A DNA stretch of 5,208 nt, taken from the NCBI GenBank assembly GCA_031258475.1, contig JAIRMS010000037.1:1-5208 (forward strand), given 5' to 3'. The translations under genes were made by a program, and so were the position numbers. How positions within the stretch are numbered: position 1 is the first letter of the stretch; the number at the start of each line of letters is the position of its first letter. Below are positions 1 to 5,091 of the stretch, piece by piece. The notes beneath the pieces were generated by a model that worked only from the letters and a program-made list of their open reading frames with translations, was not told the DNA's origin and did not search any database. The stretch comes from Holosporaceae bacterium. Its GTDB lineage: Bacteria; Pseudomonadota; Alphaproteobacteria; UBA3830.

Positions 1-55
1 TGTGATATTTTAGATCGTATAGACTGTGGCTACCTCTTCTATAATTCATGAACAT
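1..55 (-). CDS. tnpA: IS200/IS605-family transposase TnpA (Y1 HUH), N-terminal fragment, runs off the window
   Basis: Translating the minus strand from the ATG at 55-53 gives MFMNYRRGSHSLYDLKYH, interrupted by the window edge. YRRGxHSxYDLKYH is recognisable as the N-terminus of IS200-type TnpA, the small HUH/Y1 tyrosine transposase that cuts and rejoins single-stranded DNA at the hairpin ends of its element. The HUH pair and catalytic tyrosine lie beyond the visible part, so activity cannot be judged. An in-frame ATG at 49-47 (MNYRRG...) is an equally good start, and neither has a clear Shine-Dalgarno; poor translation initiation is usual for this family. An in-frame stop precedes the start. 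The gene is identical to the partial copy at the right end and points away from ffs-dnaX. Confidence 0.78.
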   Translation of the reverse strand, partial: MFMNYRRGSHSLYDLKYH

Positions 56-70
56 ATAATACTAAAGTGT

Positions 71-96
71 TCGCCTAAAGGCGAGGGTGTTAACCC
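71..96 (-). repeat. Left-end stem-loops of the IS200-type element (left copy)
   Basis: TCGCC (71-75) pairs with GGCGA (80-84) across a TAAA loop, and next to it GGGT (85-88) pairs with ACCC (93-96). In this family such subterminal hairpins are recognised by TnpA as single-stranded DNA, and as RNA they can lower tnpA expression. The role here is inferred from position and family. Confidence 0.6.
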
Positions 97-137
97 ATCC
101 CACGTAACAACATAAAATCGTTCTATCCGAAAACGTC

Positions 138-166
138 TTTTCCAAGTGTCTTCTTTCGTATACAAT
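138..166 (+). promoter_or_regulatory. Candidate promoter for the SRP RNA
   Basis: TACAAT at 161-166 matches the -10 consensus at five of six positions and would start transcription near G174, exactly where the SRP RNA terminal stem begins. The -35 region (about 138-143, TTTTCC) is weak. The site lies about 20-45 bases from the edge of the left IS, so it belongs to chromosomal DNA rather than the element. Confidence 0.4.
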
Positions 167-171
167 CCAGC

Positions 172-258
172 TTGGATAGTTGGGCATTGAAGATCGCGAA
201 CCCGGTCAGGTTTGGAAAAAAGCAGCCGTAGTGAAACTAAGATGGGTCAGCTATCCTG
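172..258 (+). ncRNA. ffs: Signal recognition particle RNA (4.5S RNA), small bacterial type
   Basis: The core at 204-227 reads GGTCAGG-TTT-GGAA-AAAAGCAGCC, the hallmark domain IV of SRP RNA that binds Ffh (E. coli: GGUCAGGUCCGGAAGGAAGCAGCC). The GGAA tetraloop (214-217) and the asymmetric and symmetric loop bases (CAGG/AGCAG) are kept. The two pairs below the tetraloop are U-A (212-219, 213-218) instead of C-G, a compensatory change that preserves the stem. The outer stem is GGATAGTTG (174-182) with CAGCTATCC (248-256), nine pairs including one G-U. The RNA scaffolds Ffh and FtsY during co-translational targeting of membrane and secreted proteins. It sits 22 bases upstream of dnaX, its usual neighbour in alphaproteobacteria. 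Exact 5' and 3' ends are estimated. Confidence 0.9.
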
Positions 259-280
259 TTTATAGTTTGGTAAAGAAAAC

Positions 281-1528
281 ATGGGCGTATACGTTCCGCT
301 AGCAACCAAGTACAGACCTCGGAAATTCAGCGACGTTGTCGGACAGGACATGACGATTAGAATAATCACCAGAGGTATGCAAAAAAACAGACTGGGATCT
401 GCACTGCTATTTTCCGGCACTCGTGGAGTCGGGAAAACAACTATAGCAAGGATTCTGGCAAAGGCATTCCGCTGCGAGAATCACGCCGCCAACGATCCAG
501 AACCATGCTGCAAATGCGAGTCGTGCCTGAATTTTTCACGTGATAATCAGATCGATGTGATCGAAATAGACGCTGCGAGCAACACCAGTGTGGACGATGT
601 CCGCGAAATCATAGAGTCGAGCAGATATAGACCCACCTCTGGTGAATTCAAAATTTTCATCATCGACGAAGTTCACATGCTTTCCAAAAGTGCTTTTAAC
701 GCCCTTCTAAAAACGTTGGAAGAACCTCCTCCGCATGTAAAATTCCTATTCGCGACGACCGAAACCTATAAAATTCCCGAGACCATAATGTCTCGCGTTC
801 TAAAATTCGATCTAAAAAAAATAGATGCAGATTTGATCGCTCAGTATTTGTCATCCATCTGTAATCAGGAAAATATCGCGGTCGACGCTGAAGCGCTCGC
901 GCTGATCGCCAAGGCTGGCGACGGGTCGATTCGAGATAGTCTTTCAATTTTAGATCAGGCGATTAATATATCCGAGAACGGCAAGCTTTCTTCCAGCGAC
1001 ATAAGAGACATGCTCAACATATCCGACGACGGCGATATAATAGATTTGTTGGATCTGATTTTTGCGGCGGATGTAAAACCGGCCGTCGAAAAGTACAGGG
1101 ATATCTTAAAAAATAATGCCTCGAGCGCTGAAATCATCAATGCGTTGGTTGACTACGTTCACACATTAACTTGTTTGAAAACGGACGTGGTTCCGCTGGA
1201 AGTAATCGTGTCCGAAGATTTGCTCCCGAGATTAAAAAAAATGTCCGAGAAAATTTCGTTGGCAGCTCTATCCAGAATTTGGCAGATGCTTCTAAAAGGA
1301 ATCGAAGAATTGAGGTTTTGCGAGCGTTCGGATATAGTACTGGAGATGTTGTTGGTTCGCGTTGTCTACGCTTCGAAACTGCCGGATCTGCAAGAATTGA
1401 TAAATGGAGCGGGCGTGAATAAATCACCTGTGGAAAACAAGGAAAATGTCAACATAAAGGACGAAAGATCAGGATCCCTGGTGAGCGAAGCTTTGAATAT
1501 GTTTCCGAATGCAAAAATAGAAAGGTAA
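281..1528 (+). CDS. dnaX: DNA polymerase III subunit gamma/tau, short form
   Basis: This is the clamp-loader ATPase that, with delta and delta', opens the beta clamp and places it on primed DNA. Visible in order: N-terminal MGVYVPLATKYRPRKFSDVVGQ; Walker A GTRGVGKT (residues 46-53); zinc-knuckle cysteines C65, C76, C79, C82; Walker B IIDEVHML (127-134); sensor 1 FATTE (157-161); arginine finger in MSRV (S171-R172), where most relatives have SRC; sensor 2 GSIRD (R218); then the helical collar domain to about 370. At 415 residues it is far shorter than tau (643 in E. coli) and near gamma length. Yet its last residues, SLVSEALNMFPNAKIER, resemble the extreme C-terminal motif of alphaproteobacterial tau, so the region between appears to be lost rather than the end. 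The start is fixed by the conserved N-terminus. The gene probably shares transcription with ffs and is translationally coupled to ybaB. Confidence 0.95.
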   Translation: MGVYVPLATKYRPRKFSDVVGQDMTIRIITRGMQKNRLGSALLFSGTRGVGKTTIARILAKAFRCENHAANDPEPCCKCESCLNFSRDNQIDVIEIDAASNTSVDDVREIIESSRYRPTSGEFKIFIIDEVHMLSKSAFNALLKTLEEPPPHVKFLFATTETYKIPETIMSRVLKFDLKKIDADLIAQYLSSICNQENIAVDAEALALIAKAGDGSIRDSLSILDQAINISENGKLSSSDIRDMLNISDDGDIIDLLDLIFAADVKPAVEKYRDILKNNASSAEIINALVDYVHTLTCLKTDVVPLEVIVSEDLLPRLKKMSEKISLAALSRIWQMLLKGIEELRFCERSDIVLEMLLVRVVYASKLPDLQELINGAGVNKSPVENKENVNIKDERSGSLVSEALNMFPNAKIER

Positions 1529-1532
1529 AAAG

Positions 1533-1844
1533 ATGAGCAATAATCTGAATCAATTGATGAAGCAGGCACAGCAAATGCAGGCCAAGCTTATGGAGGCTCA
1601 AAATAAATTAAACGAACTTGAGATCACAGGAACCTCTGGCGGAGGAATGGTAACGATCACCATTAGCGGTAAATGTGAAATGAAAAAATTAACGATCGAT
1701 CCAAAGTTGTTATCTCCGGACGAAGCTGAAATTGTTTCAGATTTGGTCGTTGCTGCCTTCAGCGATGCAAAATCAAAACTTGAAGCGAAAATGAGCGAGC
1801 AAATGGGTGGGTTTCTTCCTTCTGGAATGAAAATGCCATTTTGA
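1533..1844 (+). CDS. ybaB: YbaB/EbfC-family nucleoid-associated protein
   Basis: The 103-residue product has the usual length and layout of the family: an N-terminal amphipathic helix rich in Gln and Met (NQLMKQAQQMQAKLMEAQ, residues 6-23), the conserved turn GTSGGGMVTITISGK (33-47), a central strand pair with LTIDPKLL, and a C-terminal helix ending in a Gly/Met-rich tail (GGFLPSGMKMPF). Family members are small dimers that bind DNA and coat the nucleoid; the gene travels with dnaX and often recR in many bacteria. Only four bases separate it from the dnaX stop codon, and its Shine-Dalgarno (AAGG, about 1521-1525) lies inside the last dnaX codons, so translation is probably coupled. recR does not follow; a tRNA gene does. 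Confidence 0.95.
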   Translation: MSNNLNQLMKQAQQMQAKLMEAQNKLNELEITGTSGGGMVTITISGKCEMKKLTIDPKLLSPDEAEIVSDLVVAAFSDAKSKLEAKMSEQMGGFLPSGMKMPF

Positions 1845-1853
1845 TCTTTTTAG

Positions 1854-1881
1854 TGGAAGTATTTTCATCTAAAATGCTCCA
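1854..1881 (+). terminator. Hairpin after ybaB, possible transcript end without a U-tract
   Basis: TGGA-GTATTTT (1854-1857 and 1859-1865, one bulged A at 1858) pairs with AAAATGC-TCCA (1871-1881) across a CATCT loop, giving 11 pairs with one U-G. It starts ten bases after the ybaB stop and just before the tRNA promoter, the expected place for a dnaX-ybaB transcript end. No run of T follows, so it is not a canonical intrinsic terminator; it may be a 3'-end stabiliser. Confidence 0.35.
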
Positions 1882-1888
1882 TGATCTA

Positions 1889-1916
1889 TTGACTTATTAG
1901 CGCAAACGCGTATCTT
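1889..1916 (+). promoter_or_regulatory. Promoter of the CAU tRNA gene
   Basis: TTGACT (1889-1894, five of six to consensus) and TATCTT (1911-1916, four of six) are separated by 16 bases. Initiation about seven bases later would fall at the first bases of the tRNA or one to two bases ahead of it, implying a very short 5' leader. Confidence 0.6.
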
Positions 1917-1924
1917 ATCCTCGC

Positions 1925-2000
1925 GGGCCTGTAGTTCAGCGGTTAGAGCCCTCCGCTCATAACGGAGTAGTCGTAAGTTCGAATCTTACCGGGCCCACCA
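1925..2000 (+). tRNA. tRNA with CAU anticodon, probably tRNA-Ile2 (lysidine-modified)
   Basis: The 76-base cloverleaf is complete with encoded CCA. Acceptor stem GGGCCTG pairs with CGGGCCC (one U-G), D stem GTTC/GAGC, anticodon stem CTCCG/CGGAG with loop CTCATAA (anticodon CAT at 1958-1960), five-base variable loop, T stem GTAAG/CTTAC with loop TTCGAAT, discriminator A. A CAU anticodon can belong to initiator Met, elongator Met or Ile2. The paired G1-C72 and the lack of three G-C pairs in the anticodon stem exclude the initiator. The GGGCCTG...GGGCCCACCA acceptor and CTCATAAC loop resemble tRNA-Ile2, which reads AUA after TilS converts C34 to lysidine. Elongator Met is not fully excluded. Confidence 0.93.
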
Positions 2001-2005
2001 TATCT

Positions 2006-2024
2006 GTCTAGCTTTCTGCTGGAC
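2006..2024 (+). terminator. Small hairpin after the CAU tRNA, possible weak terminator
   Basis: GTCTAGC (2006-2012) pairs with GCTGGAC (2018-2024), seven pairs with one U-G, across a TTTCT loop. It begins five bases after the encoded CCA. The following sequence, AAATCAATTT, is A/T-rich but has no solid T run, so termination is uncertain; it may instead mark the 3' processing region. Confidence 0.35.
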
Positions 2025-2037
2025 AAATCAATTTATA

Positions 2038-2053
2038 AAATTTTCGAAAATTT
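2038..2053. repeat. 16-bp perfect A/T palindrome
   Basis: AAATTTTCGAAAATTT is a perfect palindrome between the CAU tRNA and the methyltransferase gene, about 55 bases ahead of its start codon. It could be an operator or simply low-complexity A/T sequence. Nearby AATAAT-like -10 candidates (2077-2085) lack a convincing -35, so I do not annotate a promoter. Confidence 0.3.
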
Positions 2054-2108
2054 GTAATTTGGTAATGTTTTTCTGATTTAATAATCGGGAAAGCTGGGAG
2101 GAATTGAA

Positions 2109-3029
2109 GTGACAGACTATTCCACAAATCAGAAACAGGAAGGTAGTTTTTTCGGCGGGAACAAAATAGTTCTGTTTGCAGTTATCGTCACCAGCCTGCT
2201 TTTCGTGATTGTACTTTTCATAGAAAAATCGAAATCCGTTAAAAATATGATTCCAATGATTCGAGGGGAAGTATCCATCAGCAAAGATTTCTCCATTACC
2301 ACCACCAAGGATAAATTCCCTATTATAATTAAAAAAAAGGATCCCACCATCGGGAAAAAACTACGATTTTCAGGAAATGTCGAATCAGTTTTTTTAAAAA
2401 CCGCAGTTTCTTTAATGAAGAAAAACGATACCATCGTAGAAGTAGGGGCACACTTTGGGTACAATACGATAAGCATTGCGAAAAAATTAGACAATTCCGG
2501 AAAATATTATGCTTTCGAACCGAATGGCACCGTGTTTTCCTGCCTGAGGAAAAGCGTAGTTTTGAATGATCTCAGTGAAATTGTGGTTTTGAAAAATCTC
2601 GCAATCGCAGACAAAGTTTACTCATTTCCCATAAAAGATTGCCTCTCCAAAAAGAAAAGCTCGGATGGACATTATACAAAAACCCGTGAAGTCATTGTTA
2701 ATAGCAGTACTCTTGACAGAGAGTTGGCTGAAGAACATAGGCCAATTTCTTTATTGTTAATAGACATTCCTGGACTAGAATTTTCCATTATCAAAGGAGC
2801 TGAGACAATAATAGCTAATTCACACGATATAGAAATCGTCGTTTACTTTGATAGGGCTAGATCGGCCAAAAATTTTGATCTCGAAACAGAATTTCAAAGA
2901 ATGAAAAACATGGGATTTAATTTCTACATAGCAAAAGAAGCTAATAACTACGAGAAAGCAGATATTTCGAATATTTTGTCTAGAAATGAGTCGGTGATAG
3001 TAATGACGAGAAATAATCTTGATTTTTAA
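2109..3029 (+). CDS. Membrane-anchored FkbM-family SAM-dependent methyltransferase
   Basis: The 306-residue protein has a single transmembrane helix at about residues 20-38 and a class I methyltransferase domain at about 90-300. Motif I is IVEVGAHFGYNT (109-120, with G113 and G117 forming the SAM loop), followed by YAFEPNG (E137, ribose-binding acidic residue) and LLLIDIPGLE (215-224), which corresponds to the family's KIDVEGxE. FkbM proteins typically O-methylate sugars or polyketide-like products; the substrate here is unknown. Lysines 40, 42 and 45 follow the helix, suggesting the catalytic domain is on the cytoplasmic side, where SAM is. The start is GTG, chosen because GGGAGGA (2096-2102) is a strong Shine-Dalgarno seven bases upstream; the next in-frame ATG would remove the helix. 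It is more AT-rich than dnaX, and the next gene starts 21 bases later, suggesting co-transcription. Confidence 0.82.
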   Translation: MTDYSTNQKQEGSFFGGNKIVLFAVIVTSLLFVIVLFIEKSKSVKNMIPMIRGEVSISKDFSITTTKDKFPIIIKKKDPTIGKKLRFSGNVESVFLKTAVSLMKKNDTIVEVGAHFGYNTISIAKKLDNSGKYYAFEPNGTVFSCLRKSVVLNDLSEIVVLKNLAIADKVYSFPIKDCLSKKKSSDGHYTKTREVIVNSSTLDRELAEEHRPISLLLIDIPGLEFSIIKGAETIIANSHDIEIVVYFDRARSAKNFDLETEFQRMKNMGFNFYIAKEANNYEKADISNILSRNESVIVMTRNNLDF

Positions 3030-3050
3030 ATTATGGTGAGTGAGGAAAAA

Positions 3051-3815
3051 ATGAAAAAAATTCATATTTTTGCAATTTGTCTAGGGGTGGTATTCCCATA
3101 TCTTGAAACTGCAGAATCCATGAAAAAGAGGACAACTAGGACTTCCCAAAAGAACGAAGTTTCAACTTCGGGAGAGTCTCAGATTGAACTGAATTTAGGA
3201 AATCCCGCAAATCCTTCTGAATTGGCGGATTGGATGGAGGAAAACCTGGGGGCCATTTTAGAAAACGAACTCACGAGGCGCCTGTTGGAAGCCTACATAA
3301 GAGAAATAATAACAACCAACCTTGCTTGTATACCACCCGAATACATAAATAATGCAATACAAGTTCTGAGTGGGATTATCAAGAATATGTCCAAGAAAGA
3401 TGAAAGATTTTCGTCATTGAAAAAGCTAATCAACCATTTGAGAGAGATACTTCGACTTAGGAAAAGTATTTCACGTCCTTTAGACGCAGTGGAAGAAAAG
3501 TTGGCCCATCCTTTTTTGGATAAAAAAGATCCTCTGATAAAGGGAATTTTATATGCCTTTCAATATGTTAATATAAAAAAAATAGAATATATTGCTAAAA
3601 TTTTGCTAAAAATACCCCCATACATAACAGATAAAGCTAACAAAAGAGAAATTAAACAGTTTTTGCAAGATTTATCAGATTTGCTGGAAGAGATGGAATC
3701 CATGACTGCGCTGGTGGATACTTTGGAGAAAGATCTCGAAGTCGATACCGATATTTTAGACCAAAAATTTCCGCAACTACCAAACCTAACAAAAGCGGCA
3801 AACAGTCAACGCTAA
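3051..3815 (+). CDS. Predicted exported alpha-helical protein, unknown function
   Basis: I do not recognise this family. I choose the ATG at 3051 because GAGG (3042-3045) lies five bases before it and it places a signal peptide at the N-terminus: MKK, then a hydrophobic stretch IHIFAICLGVVFPYL (4-18), with possible cleavage near A21-S23. An upstream in-frame ATG at 3033 would add six polar residues and lacks a good ribosome site. The 254-residue product continues with a Lys/Thr/Ser-rich linker (24-45) and then a long run of amphipathic helices (about 56-235) rich in Leu, Ile, Lys and Glu, reminiscent of a helical bundle or solenoid. After the signal region there is one cysteine (C93). It follows the methyltransferase gene after 21 bases, so it is probably in the same operon; a shared role in the cell envelope is speculation. 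Confidence 0.72.
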   Translation: MKKIHIFAICLGVVFPYLETAESMKKRTTRTSQKNEVSTSGESQIELNLGNPANPSELADWMEENLGAILENELTRRLLEAYIREIITTNLACIPPEYINNAIQVLSGIIKNMSKKDERFSSLKKLINHLREILRLRKSISRPLDAVEEKLAHPFLDKKDPLIKGILYAFQYVNIKKIEYIAKILLKIPPYITDKANKREIKQFLQDLSDLLEEMESMTALVDTLEKDLEVDTDILDQKFPQLPNLTKAANSQR

Positions 3816-3826
3816 CTCTTTTCTGC

Positions 3827-3859
3827 AAAAAAAAACTTTCTAAGCCGCTGGGCTTAAAA
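3827..3859 (-). terminator. Intrinsic terminator of tRNA-Asn
   Basis: On the minus strand TTTTAAGCC pairs with GGCTTAGAA across a CAGC loop (stem 3838-3846 with 3851-3859, nine pairs including one G-U). Two bases later comes a run of nine T (complement of 3827-3835). It starts 19 bases beyond the tRNA 3' end. On the plus strand there is no T run after the hairpin, so it is not an obvious terminator for the gene ending at 3815. Confidence 0.75.
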
Positions 3860-3878
3860 TCTTGTTTGCGATCTGTTT

Positions 3879-3953
3879 TGGCTCCTCGGGACGGACTCGA
3901 ACCGCCGACCAAGTGGTTAACAGCCACTTGCTCTACCACTGAGCTACCGAGGA
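3879..3953 (-). tRNA. tRNA-Asn (anticodon GUU)
   Basis: The 75-base minus-strand cloverleaf carries an encoded CCA. Acceptor stem TCCTCGG pairs fully with CCGAGGA, discriminator G, D stem GCTC/GAGC, anticodon loop CTGTTAA with anticodon GTT (complement of 3919-3921), and T stem GGCGG/CCGTC with loop TTCGAGT. The sequence closely follows the common bacterial tRNA-Asn. It decodes AAC and AAU. It faces the plus-strand gene ending at 3815 and is followed by a terminator. Possible promoter elements upstream (TGGTAA at 3993-3988 and TATTGA at 3970-3965, spacer 17, minus strand) match consensus poorly. Confidence 0.97.
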
Positions 3954-4059
3954 ACATCCCGATATCAATACCAAAAAGAAACTAGTTTTACCAGAGTATT
4001 CTGAATAAAAATTTTCATTTTTCTAAGGCGAATCGGGGTTCTTCTGTAAAAGTATAAAC

Positions 4060-4950
4060 CTAGCGGTTCGCGATGGCTGTTAAGGTATCAACCACCCACT
4101 GCCAATCAGAGTGCAAATATGGCTCTGGCCACATACTCCCAAAATCCTTCAAAGCGAACTGTACGTTAATCGCGGCGTACTTTTTTCCTTTTAGGAAAAT
4201 TTTTGACAGCACTATATAGTTTCTTGTCCGATCAATATTACGTGGGAAGTGTGCGCTGTGGTCCGGAGACAACATATATCGAGTTGCGCCGGGTGGAATG
4301 GGAGCGGGACCTTTGCACGATTCATTTTGATGAATCGACTGTTCCTCCGCATAATCCACCTGTCCCATTTGATCGCCTTGATCGTTGAAAACTTTAATGT
4401 GTTCCTCGCATGGTCCACTCATGTAGCAATGAACTGTGCCGTCTTCTGGCCCGTACCCGCCTAATTTGCCTTCTGGCCCGTACCCGCCTGATATGCCGGC
4501 GTAACCGACATCATCTCGGAATAAATCATGGAATTTTACCATGAGTCCACATAGATTATTTTGTTTATTTTCCTCTGATCTTATATCACAGTCAACGTCA
4601 AACGTAATGTAGAATGCGTCGTACGCTTCTTTGTATGCTTCTTTCGGCCTTTTGTCCTTATTAAACATTAGATCAAAAACCTCTGACATCTGAGTGCCTG
4701 GTACAAAAAAAGCTATTGTTTGCCTCTGAGCATGATCAATGAAGGGAGTGTAGTCTTCAACATGTACGGTTGCTAAACGATGACCCAATGCCTTCTCGGC
4801 AAGTTGCTGTGCGCCGTCTCCAAATCTCTCCGCGAGACTGCGAGCATTCGTACAATCACAAAAATCAATATTCATTGCATCGACTTCAAGAATTTTACAG
4901 GACAAAACACCTATTACTGCGCAGGTTATGCAGGGCAATATCTTCTTCAT
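4060..4950 (-). CDS. Predicted exported cysteine-containing protein, unknown function
   Basis: I do not recognise this 296-residue product. It starts with MKK and a hydrophobic segment (ILPCITCAVIGVLSC, 4-18). Export could end in signal peptidase I cleavage after VDA (23-25), or in lipoprotein processing at C18 (V-L-S-C is an imperfect lipobox). The mature part has seven cysteines (31, 33, 121, 134, 175, 181, 212), which could form disulfides outside the cytoplasm. A duplicated GGYGPE (155-160 and 164-169) lies in a Gly-rich loop, and the C-terminus is rich in aromatic residues (MWPEPYLHSDWQWVVD, 273-288). The start is supported by AGGAGA (complement of 4956-4961) six bases before the ATG and by a plausible promoter. 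It is monocistronic, with the right-hand IS upstream and tRNA-Asn downstream in the same direction. Exported effector or envelope protein is a guess. Confidence 0.75.
   Translation of the reverse strand: MKKILPCITCAVIGVLSCKILEVDAMNIDFCDCTNARSLAERFGDGAQQLAEKALGHRLATVHVEDYTPFIDHAQRQTIAFFVPGTQMSEVFDLMFNKDKRPKEAYKEAYDAFYITFDVDCDIRSEENKQNNLCGLMVKFHDLFRDDVGYAGISGGYGPEGKLGGYGPEDGTVHCYMSGPCEEHIKVFNDQGDQMGQVDYAEEQSIHQNESCKGPAPIPPGATRYMLSPDHSAHFPRNIDRTRNYIVLSKIFLKGKKYAAINVQFALKDFGSMWPEPYLHSDWQWVVDTLTAIANR
4443..4489 (-). repeat. 27-bp tandem duplication inside the exported-protein gene
   Basis: The 20-base block CTTCTGGCCCGTACCCGCCT occurs at 4443-4462 and again at 4470-4489, a period of 27 bases or nine codons. 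It encodes the doubled GGYGPE. The exact match implies a fairly recent or conserved in-frame duplication. Confidence 0.85.
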
Positions 4951-4973
4951 GTCTATCTCCTATGTTAACTAAT

Positions 4974-5008
4974 AGTATATATATAACGCATATTCTCATT
5001 TTTTCCAA
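4974..5008 (-). promoter_or_regulatory. Promoter of the exported-protein gene
   Basis: On the minus strand TTGGAA (5008-5003) and TATATA (4985-4980) are 17 bases apart; an overlapping TATACT (4979-4974) is a closer -10 but leaves 23 bases. Upstream (about 5012-5040) is a T- and A-tract-rich stretch that could act as an UP element. Transcription would start about 15-25 bases before the start codon. Confidence 0.45.
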
Positions 5009-5091
5009 TGGCAATTTTTGAAAAAAATGAAAAAAAACAAAGGTTCAAGAGTAGATTAGAGCGGGGATTTTTTTAGTCTATTTAACAATAA

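Larger units (their letters stand above)
1..116 (-). mobile_element. Left copy of an IS200/IS605-family insertion sequence, 5' end only
   Basis: This stretch is the exact reverse complement of 5092-5207 (116 of 116 bases; position i pairs with 5208-i). Read on the minus strand it begins TTTATGTTGTTACG, contains two small stem-loops (GGGT/ACCC at 85-96 and TCGCC-TAAA-GGCGA at 71-84), and then the start of a tnpA reading frame. A stem-loop just inside the left end and ahead of tnpA is characteristic of IS200/IS605 elements, which lack ordinary terminal inverted repeats and move as single-stranded DNA. Identity with the other copy stops at base 117, which marks the element edge plus any shared target bases. 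The rest of the element lies outside the window. Confidence 0.8.

Noticed and set aside
696..1569. Antisense and alternate-frame open frames within dnaX
   Set aside because: They lie entirely or mostly inside dnaX, have no ribosome sites or recognisable products, and dnaX itself is clearly coding.
3033..3050. Upstream ATG at 3033 as the start of the exported helical protein
   Set aside because: It would put MVSEEK before the signal peptide and has no suitable ribosome site, whereas 3051 has GAGG five bases upstream.
2129..3065. Minus-strand open frames across the methyltransferase gene
   Set aside because: They are shadows of the plus-strand gene, and their Phe/Ser/Ile-rich translation reflects the A-rich sense codons.
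3652..3957. Minus-strand 101-residue open frame ending in the tRNA-Asn region
   Set aside because: It begins in tRNA-Asn and overlaps its terminator and the 3' end of the exported-protein gene; the VAVNHLVGGSSPSRGA segment is the typical false translation of a tRNA.
4203..5021. Plus-strand open frames opposite the exported-protein gene
   Set aside because: They are mirror frames of a minus-strand gene that has a signal peptide, Shine-Dalgarno site and promoter.
5058..5075. Possible plus-strand terminator (GCGGGGATTTTTTT)
   Set aside because: The T run is not preceded by a stem-loop; no complementary CCCCGC lies nearby upstream.
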